A stretch of 64,000 bases of DNA from CAVXHQ01 sp963761735. Its GTDB lineage: Bacteria > Pseudomonadota > Alphaproteobacteria > Rhodobacterales > Rhodobacteraceae. The first letter of the stretch is position 1. The number at the start of each line of letters is the position of its first letter. Below the pieces are notes generated by a model. That model worked only from the letters and a program-made list of their open reading frames with translations, searched no databases and had not been told where the DNA came from. The translations under genes and the position numbers were made by a program. Positions 27,495-36,277 of the stretch are shown piece after piece. The stretch lies in NCBI GenBank assembly GCA_963761735.1, contig CAVXHQ010000005.1, positions 930,001-994,000 on the forward strand. Reading direction: 5' to 3'.

Positions 27495-27720
27495 TGGCAA
27501 CGCGGCACGAACGAGAACACCAATGTGCTGTTGCGCCGGTACTTTCCCAAGGGAACGGACCTCAGCCCGCACCGGCCCGGCGACCTCCGGGCCGTCGCCG
27601 CGGCGCTCAATGGTCGGCCGCGCAAAACCCTCGAATGGAGAACCCCGGCAGAAGCACCGGACGCCCATCTGCGTGCCGCGCAAAATGCCAGTGTTGCCAC
27701 GACCGGTCGAGACCGCAAAA
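27495..27720 (+). pseudogene. IS30-family transposase fragment
   Basis: GNAWQRGTNENTNVLLRRYF, KGTDLSPHRPGDLRAVAAAL and NGRPRKTLEWRTPAEA form the conserved C-terminal half of IS30-type DDE transposases (WQRGxNENTNGLLRQYFPKGTD), including the catalytic Glu in NENTN. The N-terminal two-thirds is missing. The fragment starts directly at repeat R3. Confidence 0.8.
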
Positions 27721-27729
27721 TAGTTGTCT

Positions 27730-28017
27730 GTTCGCCACACCGCGCGGTTGGCCGAGGCCGGCATCGGACCGTCGGTCGGCAGCTTTGGCGACAGCTACGA
27801 CACCGCCCGCGCCGAGACGATAAACGGCCTCTGCAAAACCGAGCTGATCCACCGCCAGGGACCGTGGCGCACCATGCAGGATCTGGAAATAGCCACCCTC
27901 GGCCGGGTCGATTGGTTCAATCACCGGTGCCTGCCTCGGCCCATCGGGACCATCCCGCCAGCCGCGGCAGAGGTGGGGTTCTATGCAAACATGAACACAC
28001 CCGACAAAGTCGCTTGA
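27730..28017 (+). pseudogene. IS3-family OrfB transposase C-terminal fragment
   Basis: TARLAEAGIGPSVGSFGDSYDTARAETINGLCKTELI matches the end of IS3-type integrase domains (the SVGSxGDSYDNAxAETxNGLxKxE block, with the catalytic Glu). WFNHRCLPRPIGTIPPAAAE follows, to the stop at 28017. Only the last quarter of the gene remains, and several conserved residues are changed. Confidence 0.8.
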
Positions 28018-28127
28018 GAAGAACTAGAACTCTCTCCGGTAAAACCAAGGCGGTTCAAATCGTCATCGTTTGCATGTGAGATCTGAGCCTGCCCGACAGT
28101 CGCAAAGTCGTCAGGCCGACCAAAACC

Positions 28128-28784
28128 CTAGCCCGTCAGGGTGCGCCGCAGGACGCCGGAAAAGTGAACCCGCAGCGCCTCGACCGCAGCGTCTATATTG
28201 CCCGTTGCGACATGATCGATGACCCTGCAATGTTCCTGTATGGCGGCAAGTGTATTGGTTTGATTGACAGATTTGGGCGACAGCAATCTGAACAGATACA
28301 TCTTTTGCATCGTCCGATCATAATTCATCTCGATCTGGTCATTGCCGAATGCCGCTATGAAACTCCCGTGAAAGCGGGCTTCGAGTTCTTTCAGGCGAAG
28401 GCGATAGTCTTCTGGCGTCGCGGTTTCCCGGACGAAGGTCTGAGTGTCTGCGTGCAGTTCAGACATTTCAGACACCCAGTCTTCCGTTGGCTGCGACCCA
28501 AGCCGGTGCAGACCCTCACATTCCAGAAGTTCGCGGTACTGGAACGTATTCCGCACGAAAGCGACGTCGGGATAAAAGAGCCGGACACCCATCCGCTTTT
28601 TAACCTCGATCAGGCCTTCTGCCTCGAGCAGCACCGAAACCTCGCGCAGGGTGGACAGCGAAATGCCCAGAACCTTGCACAGCTCGCTTTGCGTGATCGT
28701 CTGTCCCAGTGACAGATCTCCGGCGACCAACGCGTCGAAGAATTGCCGGGTTCCCGCTTTTGCGGGCGACGGATCGGTATCCAT
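28128..28784 (-). CDS. GntR/FadR-family transcriptional regulator
   Basis: 218 residues. The N-terminal winged helix (LGQTITQSELCKVLGISLSTLREVSVLLEAEGLI) is followed by an all-helical FCD effector domain (RLKELEARFHGSFIAAFGND, HCRVIDHVATGNIDAAVEAL). The FCD metal-binding Asp/His pattern is partly visible. Start at 28784 is preceded by GGAGAC; 28796 is the alternative. It probably controls the LldD-like gene or the sugar importer operon to the right. The 175 bases upstream are AT-rich (TTATAACGATTATATG), a likely operator region. Confidence 0.85.
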   Translation of the reverse strand: MDTDPSPAKAGTRQFFDALVAGDLSLGQTITQSELCKVLGISLSTLREVSVLLEAEGLIEVKKRMGVRLFYPDVAFVRNTFQYRELLECEGLHRLGSQPTEDWVSEMSELHADTQTFVRETATPEDYRLRLKELEARFHGSFIAAFGNDQIEMNYDRTMQKMYLFRLLSPKSVNQTNTLAAIQEHCRVIDHVATGNIDAAVEALRVHFSGVLRRTLTG

Positions 28785-28959
28785 TCTGGTCTCCATCGGG
28801 ATTATGGCGCGCGGGGAGCGTGGATCACCCCTAGCAGAGTTGACAACCGCGTCCACAATTTATAACGATTATATGTGGTAATAAATATATATAATTCCCC
28901 CGATGCCAGTTCCGGCAGCGTTTCCGGGTGCCGTTTCTAGGTTCTGGTTGCATGACGAC

Positions 28960-29470
28960 AGGGGATCGACGGCTTTGACCAGGGCAAAATCAACGGTTGG
29001 CTTTACCGCATCACGCGCGACAACGCCAAACGAAAGAGTGAGGACAATATGATCGGTGCCGTGGCCCCGCAGGTGCCTGCTGACATCGACAGGTTCATCG
29101 CGCGCGCAAGGGCGCTGACGATTGGGTGTCGGATGGATGATTTGGGCCTGAGACCGAAAACCGTCGCGGCCAAGGAGATGGCGATGGTCGGGGATGCCGA
29201 GACCTTTGACGAAATTGCATTGCTGAACGGCGAGGCCCCGTCTGGCGACGCCTGTGCCAAACGGTCCCCCGATGCGGCGACCATGTCGCGATGCAGATCG
29301 AGTGCATCGCCGTCGAAGCGGGAGGAAGTTCCCGGTCCCGTCATGTCGGTTATTCTGGTCGATGACGTCGAAGACGCGGTGGCACCGTCCGACGCTACGG
29401 CGTTTGGATTTTTGGCGCATCCTTTTCCGAGAGATCACCGCCGATTGATGCCGGCACCCGACAGTTTGCA
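28960..29470 (+). pseudogene. aldehyde dehydrogenase C-terminal remnant
   Basis: IDRFIARARALTIGCRMDD, then FDEIALLNGEAPSGDA, then EEVPGPVMSVILVDDVEDAV and RDHRRLMPAPDSLQSGD correspond to the last third of an aldehyde dehydrogenase (AL-x-VGxGxDxxTDMGP, EExFGPVxxVxxxxxxxEA, LQSG). The catalytic Cys and NAD-binding regions are absent, and stops interrupt the ends. It lies just upstream of the lldD-like gene. Confidence 0.6.
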
Positions 29471-29623
29471 ATCTGGCGATCGCTCCCCCGACCGGTCGAA
29501 CGATGCGCGGATGCAGCGGTTTCACACCGGCGGGCGCTTGTCCTGTCGGGGCGGTAAAGACGGCGTTTGCGGATCAGGCCGATCCCCGCGCAGACAGCCC
29601 CCCAATTCGAACCGGGCCTGACG

Positions 29624-30799
29624 ATGCCCGTATTCGCCTGCAACGAGGATCTGCGGATTGCGGCAAAGCGCCGGGTTCCGAAGATGTTTTACGACTATGT
29701 CGACAGCGGCTCGTGGTCGGAGAGTACCTATCGCGCCAATGCGGACGACCTGCGCAACACCAAATTCCGTCAGCGTGTCGCAATCGACGTGTCGGGGCGG
29801 ACCGCTGCTGGCCGAATGCTTGGCCAGGACGTGCGGCTGCCGGTCGGCATGGCGCCTGCGGGGCTGACGGGGATGGTCTGGCCCAACGGCGAGGTTCTGG
29901 CCATGCGCGCCTGCGAGGCGTTCGGCGTGCCGTATTGCCTGTCGACCGTCAGCATCGGCTCGATCGAACATGTCGCGCGCAGTGCGAGCAAACCCTTCTG
30001 GTTTCAGCTCTATGTCATACGTGACCGCGATTTCACCGACCGTTTGCTGGCCCGCGCCGAGGCAGCGGGCATCGAGACCATCGTGCTGACCCTCGATCTG
30101 CAGATGGTCGGACAGCGCAACAAGGACATTCACAACGGCCTGTCGTCTCCCCCGAAACCGACGTTGCGCAATCTGGTCAATCTCGCCCTGAAGCCTGCAT
30201 GGTGCCTTGCCATGGCGCGCCACCGGCAGATGCAGTTCGGCAATCTGCAGGGTCACGTCGCGGACATCGGCGGGCACGCCAGCCTCGCGAAATGGACCGA
30301 CCGCCAGTTCGATCCGACGTTGAACTGGGAGGACGTGCAGCGCCTGCGGGATCGCTGGAAGGGCAAGCTGGTGATGAAGGGTATTCTCGACCCCGACGAT
30401 GCGGATCGGGCGGTGGCGTGCGGCGCCGACGCCATCGTGGTCTCGAACCATGGGGGCCGACAGCTCGACGGGGCACCGTCGACGATCCTGGCCCTGCCCG
30501 GTGTTGCGCGCCGGGTGGCGGGCCGGGCCGAAATCCTTGTCGACGGCGGTTTTACCAGCGGTCAGGACGTCGTGCGGGCACTGGCTCCCGGGGCGGACGG
30601 CGTCCTGATGGGGCGCGCGCTTTTGTACGGGCTGGGGGCAGCAGGGCAGGCCGGGGTGACCCGTGCGCTTGAAATGATCCGGCACGAGATGGAAACCACG
30701 ATGGGCCTGTGCGGCGTCACCCGGCTGGCCGACGTGGGGCCGGACATTCTATGGGACCGGGCGATGCCGCCGCCGGGCGACGATCCCGACAGAGGCTGA
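29624..30799 (+). CDS. FMN-dependent alpha-hydroxy acid dehydrogenase (L-lactate dehydrogenase LldD-like)
   Basis: 391 residues, a TIM barrel binding FMN. Family blocks are VPKMFYDYVDSGSW at the N-terminus, LPVGMAPAGLTGM, WFQLYVIRDR, KLVMKGIL (FMN Lys) and SNHGGRQLDGAPSTI with the catalytic His and the substrate-binding Arg; then LVDGGFTSGQDVVRAL. It oxidises an L-2-hydroxyacid, with lactate the default guess; mandelate or glycolate are alternatives. ATG at 29624 is chosen because the family starts near here. No partner gene is adjacent. Confidence 0.88.
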   Translation: MPVFACNEDLRIAAKRRVPKMFYDYVDSGSWSESTYRANADDLRNTKFRQRVAIDVSGRTAAGRMLGQDVRLPVGMAPAGLTGMVWPNGEVLAMRACEAFGVPYCLSTVSIGSIEHVARSASKPFWFQLYVIRDRDFTDRLLARAEAAGIETIVLTLDLQMVGQRNKDIHNGLSSPPKPTLRNLVNLALKPAWCLAMARHRQMQFGNLQGHVADIGGHASLAKWTDRQFDPTLNWEDVQRLRDRWKGKLVMKGILDPDDADRAVACGADAIVVSNHGGRQLDGAPSTILALPGVARRVAGRAEILVDGGFTSGQDVVRALAPGADGVLMGRALLYGLGAAGQAGVTRALEMIRHEMETTMGLCGVTRLADVGPDILWDRAMPPPGDDPDRG

Positions 30800-31189
30800 C
30801 CGCGCAGATCCGGGGAGCGGCAGCGGGAGGCCGTCCCAGGGTCATCGGCGGTGGACCGTTTCACCCTGGGGCAGGGTGTCGATCTCACCATGTCACGCGG
30901 CGTTCCGCCGTGCAGATCCGACGCGGTGATAGCGGTGGACAGGCGCGGTACGAACCAAACGCGCACCATCGCCGCCGATCGTCCTCAGAGCGCAGATTTT
31001 CAGGCAGAAATTAGTATCAAACGGCCCTCATCATCGATGCCGGATCTTATAAATATAGAATTGACGTCATAATATCTTTTATTTGACTGTAATGTATATT
31101 TGTGTAGAGCGGATGCAGGGTGTCGTATCGCTCTGTCATCACCGGATGTGCGCGAACAGCCCCACCAAACACGCAGGGAGGAGACCCGC
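30800..31189. other. 390-base gap upstream of the sugar importer operon
   Basis: The first 200 bases are GC-rich with no recognisable gene. From about 31005 the sequence turns AT-rich (TTATAAATATAG, TTGACGTCATAATATC, TTTGACTGTAATGTATATT), with a TGACGTCA palindrome at 31062-31069; this is the probable promoter/operator of the operon. No confident -35/-10 pair can be fixed. AGGGAGGAGA directly precedes the first gene. Confidence 0.5.
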
Positions 31190-32452
31190 ATGAACCGCAA
31201 GACCCTCATCGCCGCAACTACCCTTGGCGCTCTCATGGGCCCGTCAGCCGTGGCAGAACTTTCGATCATGTACCGGGCACAATTCGGATCGCTGATCGAT
31301 CCCGGGATCGATGCCTACGAGGCCGCCACGGGAGAGACCGTCGAGCGTATCGCGTTGCCCGTGGATGGCTACGACGATCGCATCGCTCTGGATATCGCAT
31401 CCGGTACGGCGCCTGACGTGCTGCACATCGATACCGGGTTCGTGCAGCGCCTGTCGGCGAATGGCGATCTGCTGCCGCTCAACGGCATGGCCGAAACATG
31501 GGATCAGTGGCAGTATTACTCCGACCGCACGCTCGAGGCGACGAGCCTTGACGGGCAGGTCTATGCCCTGCTCACCGACACCGACGCCCGGATGCTGTGG
31601 TATTCGGTCAGCGCCCTCGAGGCGGCCGGCATCGATCTGCCGTGGCGGCCACAGACCTGGGACGACGTTTTTGCAGCCGCCGGGCAGGTCAGGCAAGCGA
31701 CGGGAACCGACAACGCCCTCGTGATCCCCGCCGGAACCAAGAACGAAGAAGGCACCACGATGCAGGGCTTTTACATGGTCCTGCTGGGCGCCGATACCGC
31801 ACAGGGCGACCGCAACCGCCTGCGCAACCGCGAAACGGGCCAGTGGATCGGCGACAGCCCCGCACTGCGCGCCACGTTCGAATTCTATGACCGCGTCTAT
31901 AATCAGGACGGTCTGGCAGAACCGGGCGATCAGTACGCCAACGATGTCGGCGCGATCATGCGTACGGGGCTGATCGAGGGCACGGTTGGAATCTGGGCGT
32001 CGGGATCGTGGGAAAACAACTGCATCTGGGATTGCGGCGGCACCGACATTCCGCCGCAGGCAGAGCGGGATCAATCGGTCTTCTGGGCGCCGTTCCCCGG
32101 TTCGGGCGTCGAGGGCGCGCCCGCGTATTCCAACATCTCGGCAGGCTGGACCATCGGCATCAACGCCCAGACGGACGAACCCGATCAGGCACAGGCGCTG
32201 CTGACCTATATCTTCGATCGCGCCAATTTCGAGCCCTGGGTACTCGAGAACGGTCGCATGGCGGTCCGCTCCGACATCGCCTCCTCGCCGGAATACGAGG
32301 CCGACGCATTCTTTGCCGCCGTCACCCCGCTGAACGACAATACGACCAAGCGGGACGCGGTGCCCGGCTATTATTTCGTCTCGTCGATGGTGCAGCAGTC
32401 GACAGCCGATATCCTCGACGGCGTCAGTGTCGACGAGGTGATGGAAACCTAA
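31190..32452 (+). CDS. sugar ABC transporter substrate-binding protein (MalE type), possibly truncated by a stop
   Basis: 420 residues of solute-binding family 1. Signal peptide MNRKTLIAATTLGALMGPSAVA, then LSIMYRAQFGSLIDPGI, APDVLHIDTGFVQRL and the hinge region ISAGWTIGIN. The frame stops at TAA (32450-32452), but the same frame continues LETLIDEFGEENVVVYE to a TAG at 32506; reading TAC (Tyr) instead of TAA would give the normal C-terminus. The stop is therefore either a recent nonsense mutation costing 18 residues or an error. Strong RBS. First gene of the operon. Confidence 0.85.
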   Translation: MNRKTLIAATTLGALMGPSAVAELSIMYRAQFGSLIDPGIDAYEAATGETVERIALPVDGYDDRIALDIASGTAPDVLHIDTGFVQRLSANGDLLPLNGMAETWDQWQYYSDRTLEATSLDGQVYALLTDTDARMLWYSVSALEAAGIDLPWRPQTWDDVFAAAGQVRQATGTDNALVIPAGTKNEEGTTMQGFYMVLLGADTAQGDRNRLRNRETGQWIGDSPALRATFEFYDRVYNQDGLAEPGDQYANDVGAIMRTGLIEGTVGIWASGSWENNCIWDCGGTDIPPQAERDQSVFWAPFPGSGVEGAPAYSNISAGWTIGINAQTDEPDQAQALLTYIFDRANFEPWVLENGRMAVRSDIASSPEYEADAFFAAVTPLNDNTTKRDAVPGYYFVSSMVQQSTADILDGVSVDEVMET

Positions 32453-32518
32453 CTCGAAACGCTGATCGACGAGTTCGGTGAAGAGAACGTGGTCGTGTAC
32501 GAATAGCGGCACCGACGT

Positions 32519-32548
32519 CGGCCCGGCGCATCTCCCGGCGCCGGGCCG
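32519..32548 (+). promoter_or_regulatory. intercistronic hairpin between binding-protein and permease genes
   Basis: CGGCCCGGCGC (32519-32529) and GCGCCGGGCCG (32538-32548) form a perfect 11-bp stem with an 8-base loop and no following T-run. In binding-protein operons such hairpins commonly stabilise the upstream mRNA or attenuate the downstream genes; that role here is inference. Confidence 0.65.
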
Positions 32549-32581
32549 AATTCCTGACGTTCACGCAGAAAGACCGCCCCG

Positions 32582-33472
32582 ATGCTCGCGAATGAACAGC
32601 CATGGCTCCGTCGGGACTGGCCCATCGTGGTGGCGATGGCGCTGCCGGCCATGCTGATGGTTGGACTGCTGTTGTACATGGCGGGCTGGGTGCTGGTGAT
32701 GTCGTTCACCGACCTCGAGCTGTATGGCCGCCGCGCGACCGAATGGGGCTTTGTCGGCTTCGAGAACTATGAACGGCTGTTCACCCGGCGCGGCTTTTTG
32801 AATTCGCTGTGGATCACCACGGTCTGTACGTTTTTCTCGGCGATCATCGGGCAGAACATTCTGGGCTTTCTGATGGCCGCGACGATGCGCAACCGCCGCG
32901 GGCCGTTCCGGTCCGCCGTCGAAGGCGCCGTCATACTGGGATGGGTTCTGCCCGATGTCGTGGCAGCGGTGCTGTGGTCGGCGACGTTCACCGAAAACGG
33001 TCTCGTCGACCTGGCGCTGATGGGCCCCCTGGGGATCGAAAGCCGCAACCTGATCAACGACCATCCCTTGCTGATCATCATCCTCGCGAATGTCTGGAAG
33101 GGCACCGCCTGGTCCTACATCCTGTATTCCGCCGCACTCGATTCCGTTCCGCGTGAGGTCAGCGAGGCGGCGCAGGTTGACGGTGCGACCCGGATGCAGC
33201 GCACATTCTACATCACCCTGCCGATGATCCGCAGTCACATCGCGACGGATTGCCTGTTCATCACCATCGGTTCCTTCGTCTACTTTCCACTGATCTACGC
33301 GCTGACGGGGGGCGGGCCGGGCCGCCAGACGCAGGTGCTGTCGATCTTTGTCTATCACGAAAGCTTTTCGGTGGGAAAACTCGGCTATGGCGCCGCAATT
33401 TCGGTGGCGATGCTATTGATCGTGGCGTGCCTGTCCGTGGTCTACATTCGCCTCCTGCGTGAACCGAAATAG
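32582..33472 (+). CDS. sugar ABC transporter permease (MalF/UgpA type)
   Basis: 296 residues, six membrane helices (PIVVAMALPAMLMVGLLLYMAG, and GFLNSLWITTVCTFFSAIIG as the first TMD helix). The EAA loop is REVSEAAQVDGATRMQRTFY. It lies 130 bases after the binding protein and 12 before the second permease. It forms the inner-membrane channel with the next gene product. Confidence 0.92.
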   Translation: MLANEQPWLRRDWPIVVAMALPAMLMVGLLLYMAGWVLVMSFTDLELYGRRATEWGFVGFENYERLFTRRGFLNSLWITTVCTFFSAIIGQNILGFLMAATMRNRRGPFRSAVEGAVILGWVLPDVVAAVLWSATFTENGLVDLALMGPLGIESRNLINDHPLLIIILANVWKGTAWSYILYSAALDSVPREVSEAAQVDGATRMQRTFYITLPMIRSHIATDCLFITIGSFVYFPLIYALTGGGPGRQTQVLSIFVYHESFSVGKLGYGAAISVAMLLIVACLSVVYIRLLREPK

Positions 33473-33484
33473 GAGGGCGCACCG

Positions 33485-34294
33485 ATGCAAACCCGTAAAT
33501 CTCCCGCGACGGCGATGCTTCTGGCGATGATTGCCCTGATCTGGGTAAGTCCGTTCAGCTGGCTTGCCGTCAATGCGATGGATCCGGCGGCGGACGGCAT
33601 GTTGCGCTGGCCACAGACCGTTGGATTCGACAACTTCGCAGAGGCGATGTCGGGGCAGGCGGGCGGCCAGTTCGTCAATTCGGTGTACCTGTCGATCCTG
33701 ACATCCACACTGACCGCCGTGATCGCCGTCATGGCCGCCTATCCGCTGTCGCGCCTTAAAATACCCGGTCGCAATGCCTTTTTGTGGTCGCTGGTCTTGC
33801 TGCGCATGCTGCCCGCCACGGGCGTTATCGTCCCGATCTTTTTCACTGCCCAAACCACCGGCATGCTCAATCTGTTCGGCGTCGCAATGGCGATCACCAT
33901 GCTCAACCTGCCGTTCACGATGCTGCTGCTGAAGAATTTCTTCGATACCGTGCCGGTCGAACTGGAAGAGGCGGCCTATGCCGAAGGGGCGTCGCTGTTC
34001 CAGATCATCTGGCGCATCGTCTTGCCGATGAGCCGGGCGGGAATTGCGGTTGTCTGGTTTTTTGCCTTCATCACCGCGTGGAATGAATTCCTGCTGCCTC
34101 TGATCTTTGTGCGCAAAAGCGGCGATTTTCCCATGTCGGTTGGCCTGTTTGCGTCATTTGGTGAGCATTCGTCCGTCAACTACGGGTTTCTAGCGGCCTA
34201 TTCGCTGATTTACGCGCTGCCAGCGGTCGCAATCTACTTCATGATGCGGCGCAATCTGAACACCGGCTTTGCCGGGGTCGGGGTCAAGGGATGA
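33485..34294 (+). CDS. sugar ABC transporter permease (MalG/UgpE type)
   Basis: 269 residues with six predicted membrane helices and the EAA loop LEEAAYAEGASLFQIIWRI. It ends NLNTGFAGVGVKG, the usual GLTxGAVKG-like end of MalG proteins. GAGG precedes the start. Partner of the MalF-type permease; the ATPase gene follows at once. Confidence 0.92.
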   Translation: MQTRKSPATAMLLAMIALIWVSPFSWLAVNAMDPAADGMLRWPQTVGFDNFAEAMSGQAGGQFVNSVYLSILTSTLTAVIAVMAAYPLSRLKIPGRNAFLWSLVLLRMLPATGVIVPIFFTAQTTGMLNLFGVAMAITMLNLPFTMLLLKNFFDTVPVELEEAAYAEGASLFQIIWRIVLPMSRAGIAVVWFFAFITAWNEFLLPLIFVRKSGDFPMSVGLFASFGEHSSVNYGFLAAYSLIYALPAVAIYFMMRRNLNTGFAGVGVKG

Positions 34295-34331
34295 GCGCGC
34301 CGCACACCCCCTCAATCGAAAGGCCATGCCG

Positions 34332-35468
34332 ATGACCGGCGTATCTCTGCGCGACGTGCGCAAGTCTTACGGATCTGTCGAGGTTATCAAGGGAATTGAC
34401 CTCGAGATTGACCGAGGCGACTTTGTCGTTTTCGTCGGCCCCTCGGGTTGCGGAAAATCCACCCTGCTGCGGATGATTGCGGGGCTGGAAAACATTACCG
34501 ACGGCACGATCAGCATTTCGGACCGGGTGATAAACGATGTGCCCTCGCCCGAGCGGGGAATTTCGATGGTTTTCCAATCCTACGCGCTTTATCCGCATAT
34601 GAGCGTGGCGGACAATATGGGGTTCGGCCTGAAAGTTCGGCGCACTCCGGCGCAGCGGATCCGCGAAACAGTGGGGGCGGCGGCGCGGTCCTTGCAACTG
34701 GATGGCTATCTCGACCGCTTTCCCAAGGCATTATCGGGCGGCCAGCGGCAGCGCGTCGCCATCGGTCGCGCGATCGTGCGCGAGCCCGAGGTGTTCCTTT
34801 TCGACGAACCGCTGTCCAATCTCGATGCCAATCTGCGCAATCAGACCCGGATCGAAATTGCACGTCTGCACCGCAGTCTCGACGCCACGATGATCTATGT
34901 CACCCACGATCAGGTCGAGGCGCTGACGCTTGCAACCAAGATCGCGGTCCTCAGGGACGGCGAATTGCAGCAGTTCGATACGCCAGACGGCATCTATAAC
35001 AGGCCCGCCAATACATTTGTCGCGGGGTTCATGGGCGCGCCGCCGATGAACCTGATCGATGCGCGGGTCGCGGCCGATGGCGCGTCGCTCTACGCCGTGC
35101 TGGACCGGGCAGGGGCGCCGCCCGCGCAGGTTTCCCTTCCCGATCTGGCGGCCCTGCGGCAGCGCGTCGGACAGGGCATCGTCTTTGGCCTTCGGCCCGA
35201 AACCCTGTCGCATCGTCCCGCCGGCAGCGATCCCGGACGCGGTCAGATCAGGTGCCTGATCGACTATGTCGAGGTGACGGGAGCCGACCGGATTGCCGTT
35301 GCCGATTTTAACGGAGGCCGCTTTTTTGCGCGGCTGCCGGTCCGGTCTGACGTGCGGGAAGGCAACGAGGCGATCCTCAGCTTTGACCTTCGCCAGATGA
35401 ACCTGTTTGACCGCGATACCGGAGAGCGCATCGAAACCGGGGCCGAACCGGCGGAGCCGATGTCATGA
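34332..35468 (+). CDS. sugar ABC transporter ATPase (UgpC/MsmK type)
   Basis: About 378 residues: Walker A GPSGCGKST, FQSYALYPHMSV Q-loop, signature LSGGQRQR, Walker B VFLFDEP, H-loop VTHDQVEAL, and a C-terminal TOBE/OB domain ending FDRDTGERIETG. Start at 34332 is preferred, since AAAGG lies 8 bases upstream; ATG at 34326 is possible. Its last bases overlap the SDR start (ATGA), so importer and catabolic genes are one operon. Confidence 0.92.
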   Translation: MTGVSLRDVRKSYGSVEVIKGIDLEIDRGDFVVFVGPSGCGKSTLLRMIAGLENITDGTISISDRVINDVPSPERGISMVFQSYALYPHMSVADNMGFGLKVRRTPAQRIRETVGAAARSLQLDGYLDRFPKALSGGQRQRVAIGRAIVREPEVFLFDEPLSNLDANLRNQTRIEIARLHRSLDATMIYVTHDQVEALTLATKIAVLRDGELQQFDTPDGIYNRPANTFVAGFMGAPPMNLIDARVAADGASLYAVLDRAGAPPAQVSLPDLAALRQRVGQGIVFGLRPETLSHRPAGSDPGRGQIRCLIDYVEVTGADRIAVADFNGGRFFARLPVRSDVREGNEAILSFDLRQMNLFDRDTGERIETGAEPAEPMS

Positions 35469-36277
35469 GAATTGCCGTGACAGGCGCGCGGGGGCTGTTC
35501 GGCCCGGTTGTCGTTTCCGAGGCGCTCGGGGCGGGGCACGATGTCGTCGCCATCGACCGCCGTCCGACAAATGCGCCCGATACCGACGCCCTGATGCACC
35601 GCAGTGCCGATACGACCGACTTTGATGCCTTGCTGGCCGTGATGGACGGCTGCGATGCCCTCATCCATCTGGCAGCGATTCCTGCCGCGGGCATCGCGCC
35701 GGACCACACCACCCACAACGAAAACGTCACCGGCAGTTACAACGCCCTGCGCGCCGCAGCCGAACATGGACTATCGCGGATCTGTCGGGCCTCGAGCATC
35801 AATGCGATGGGGCTGGGGTACAGCCGCGCGCCGGTTTTCGACTATTTCCCGATCGACGAAAATCATGCGACGCGGGCGGAAGACCCCTATTCCCTGTCGA
35901 AATGGATTTGCGAACAACAGGCCGATGCCTTTGCGCGCCGCTATGACATGACCGTGGTGAGCCTGCGCCTGCACTATGTCACCGACGACCCGGCCGCGGC
36001 CGCGGCCGAGTGGCGGACCTTCGAAAACCCTGCGAAACACCTCTGGGCGTGGACCCCGGCGCGCCCCGCCGCCCGGGCGGCGCTGGCAGCCCTGACAGCC
36101 GATCTTACCGGGCACGAGGTTGTCCTGCTCGCCGCGCCGGAAACCACCGAAACGATACCGAGCGCCGACCTGGCGAAACGGTATTTTGCCAGCACGCCCC
36201 TGCGCCGCCCTCTGATCGGCAGAACGGGCTTTTTCGACATATCGAAGGCATCCCGCCTCCTGGGCTGGCCGGTATGA
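35465..36277 (+). CDS. NAD(P)-dependent extended SDR, possible sugar/uronate dehydrogenase
   Basis: 270 residues: the N-terminal MRIAVTGARGLFG (TGxxGxxG NAD motif), LIHLAAIPAAG, ASSINAMG and the catalytic YSLSK. Extended SDRs include NDP-sugar epimerases and sugar 1-dehydrogenases. Here the next gene is a lactonase and the one after a ManD-type dehydratase, so oxidation of an aldose or uronate to a lactone is the most coherent role (inference). Overlaps both neighbours by 4 bases. Confidence 0.8.
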   Translation: MRIAVTGARGLFGPVVVSEALGAGHDVVAIDRRPTNAPDTDALMHRSADTTDFDALLAVMDGCDALIHLAAIPAAGIAPDHTTHNENVTGSYNALRAAAEHGLSRICRASSINAMGLGYSRAPVFDYFPIDENHATRAEDPYSLSKWICEQQADAFARRYDMTVVSLRLHYVTDDPAAAAAEWRTFENPAKHLWAWTPARPAARAALAALTADLTGHEVVLLAAPETTETIPSADLAKRYFASTPLRRPLIGRTGFFDISKASRLLGWPV

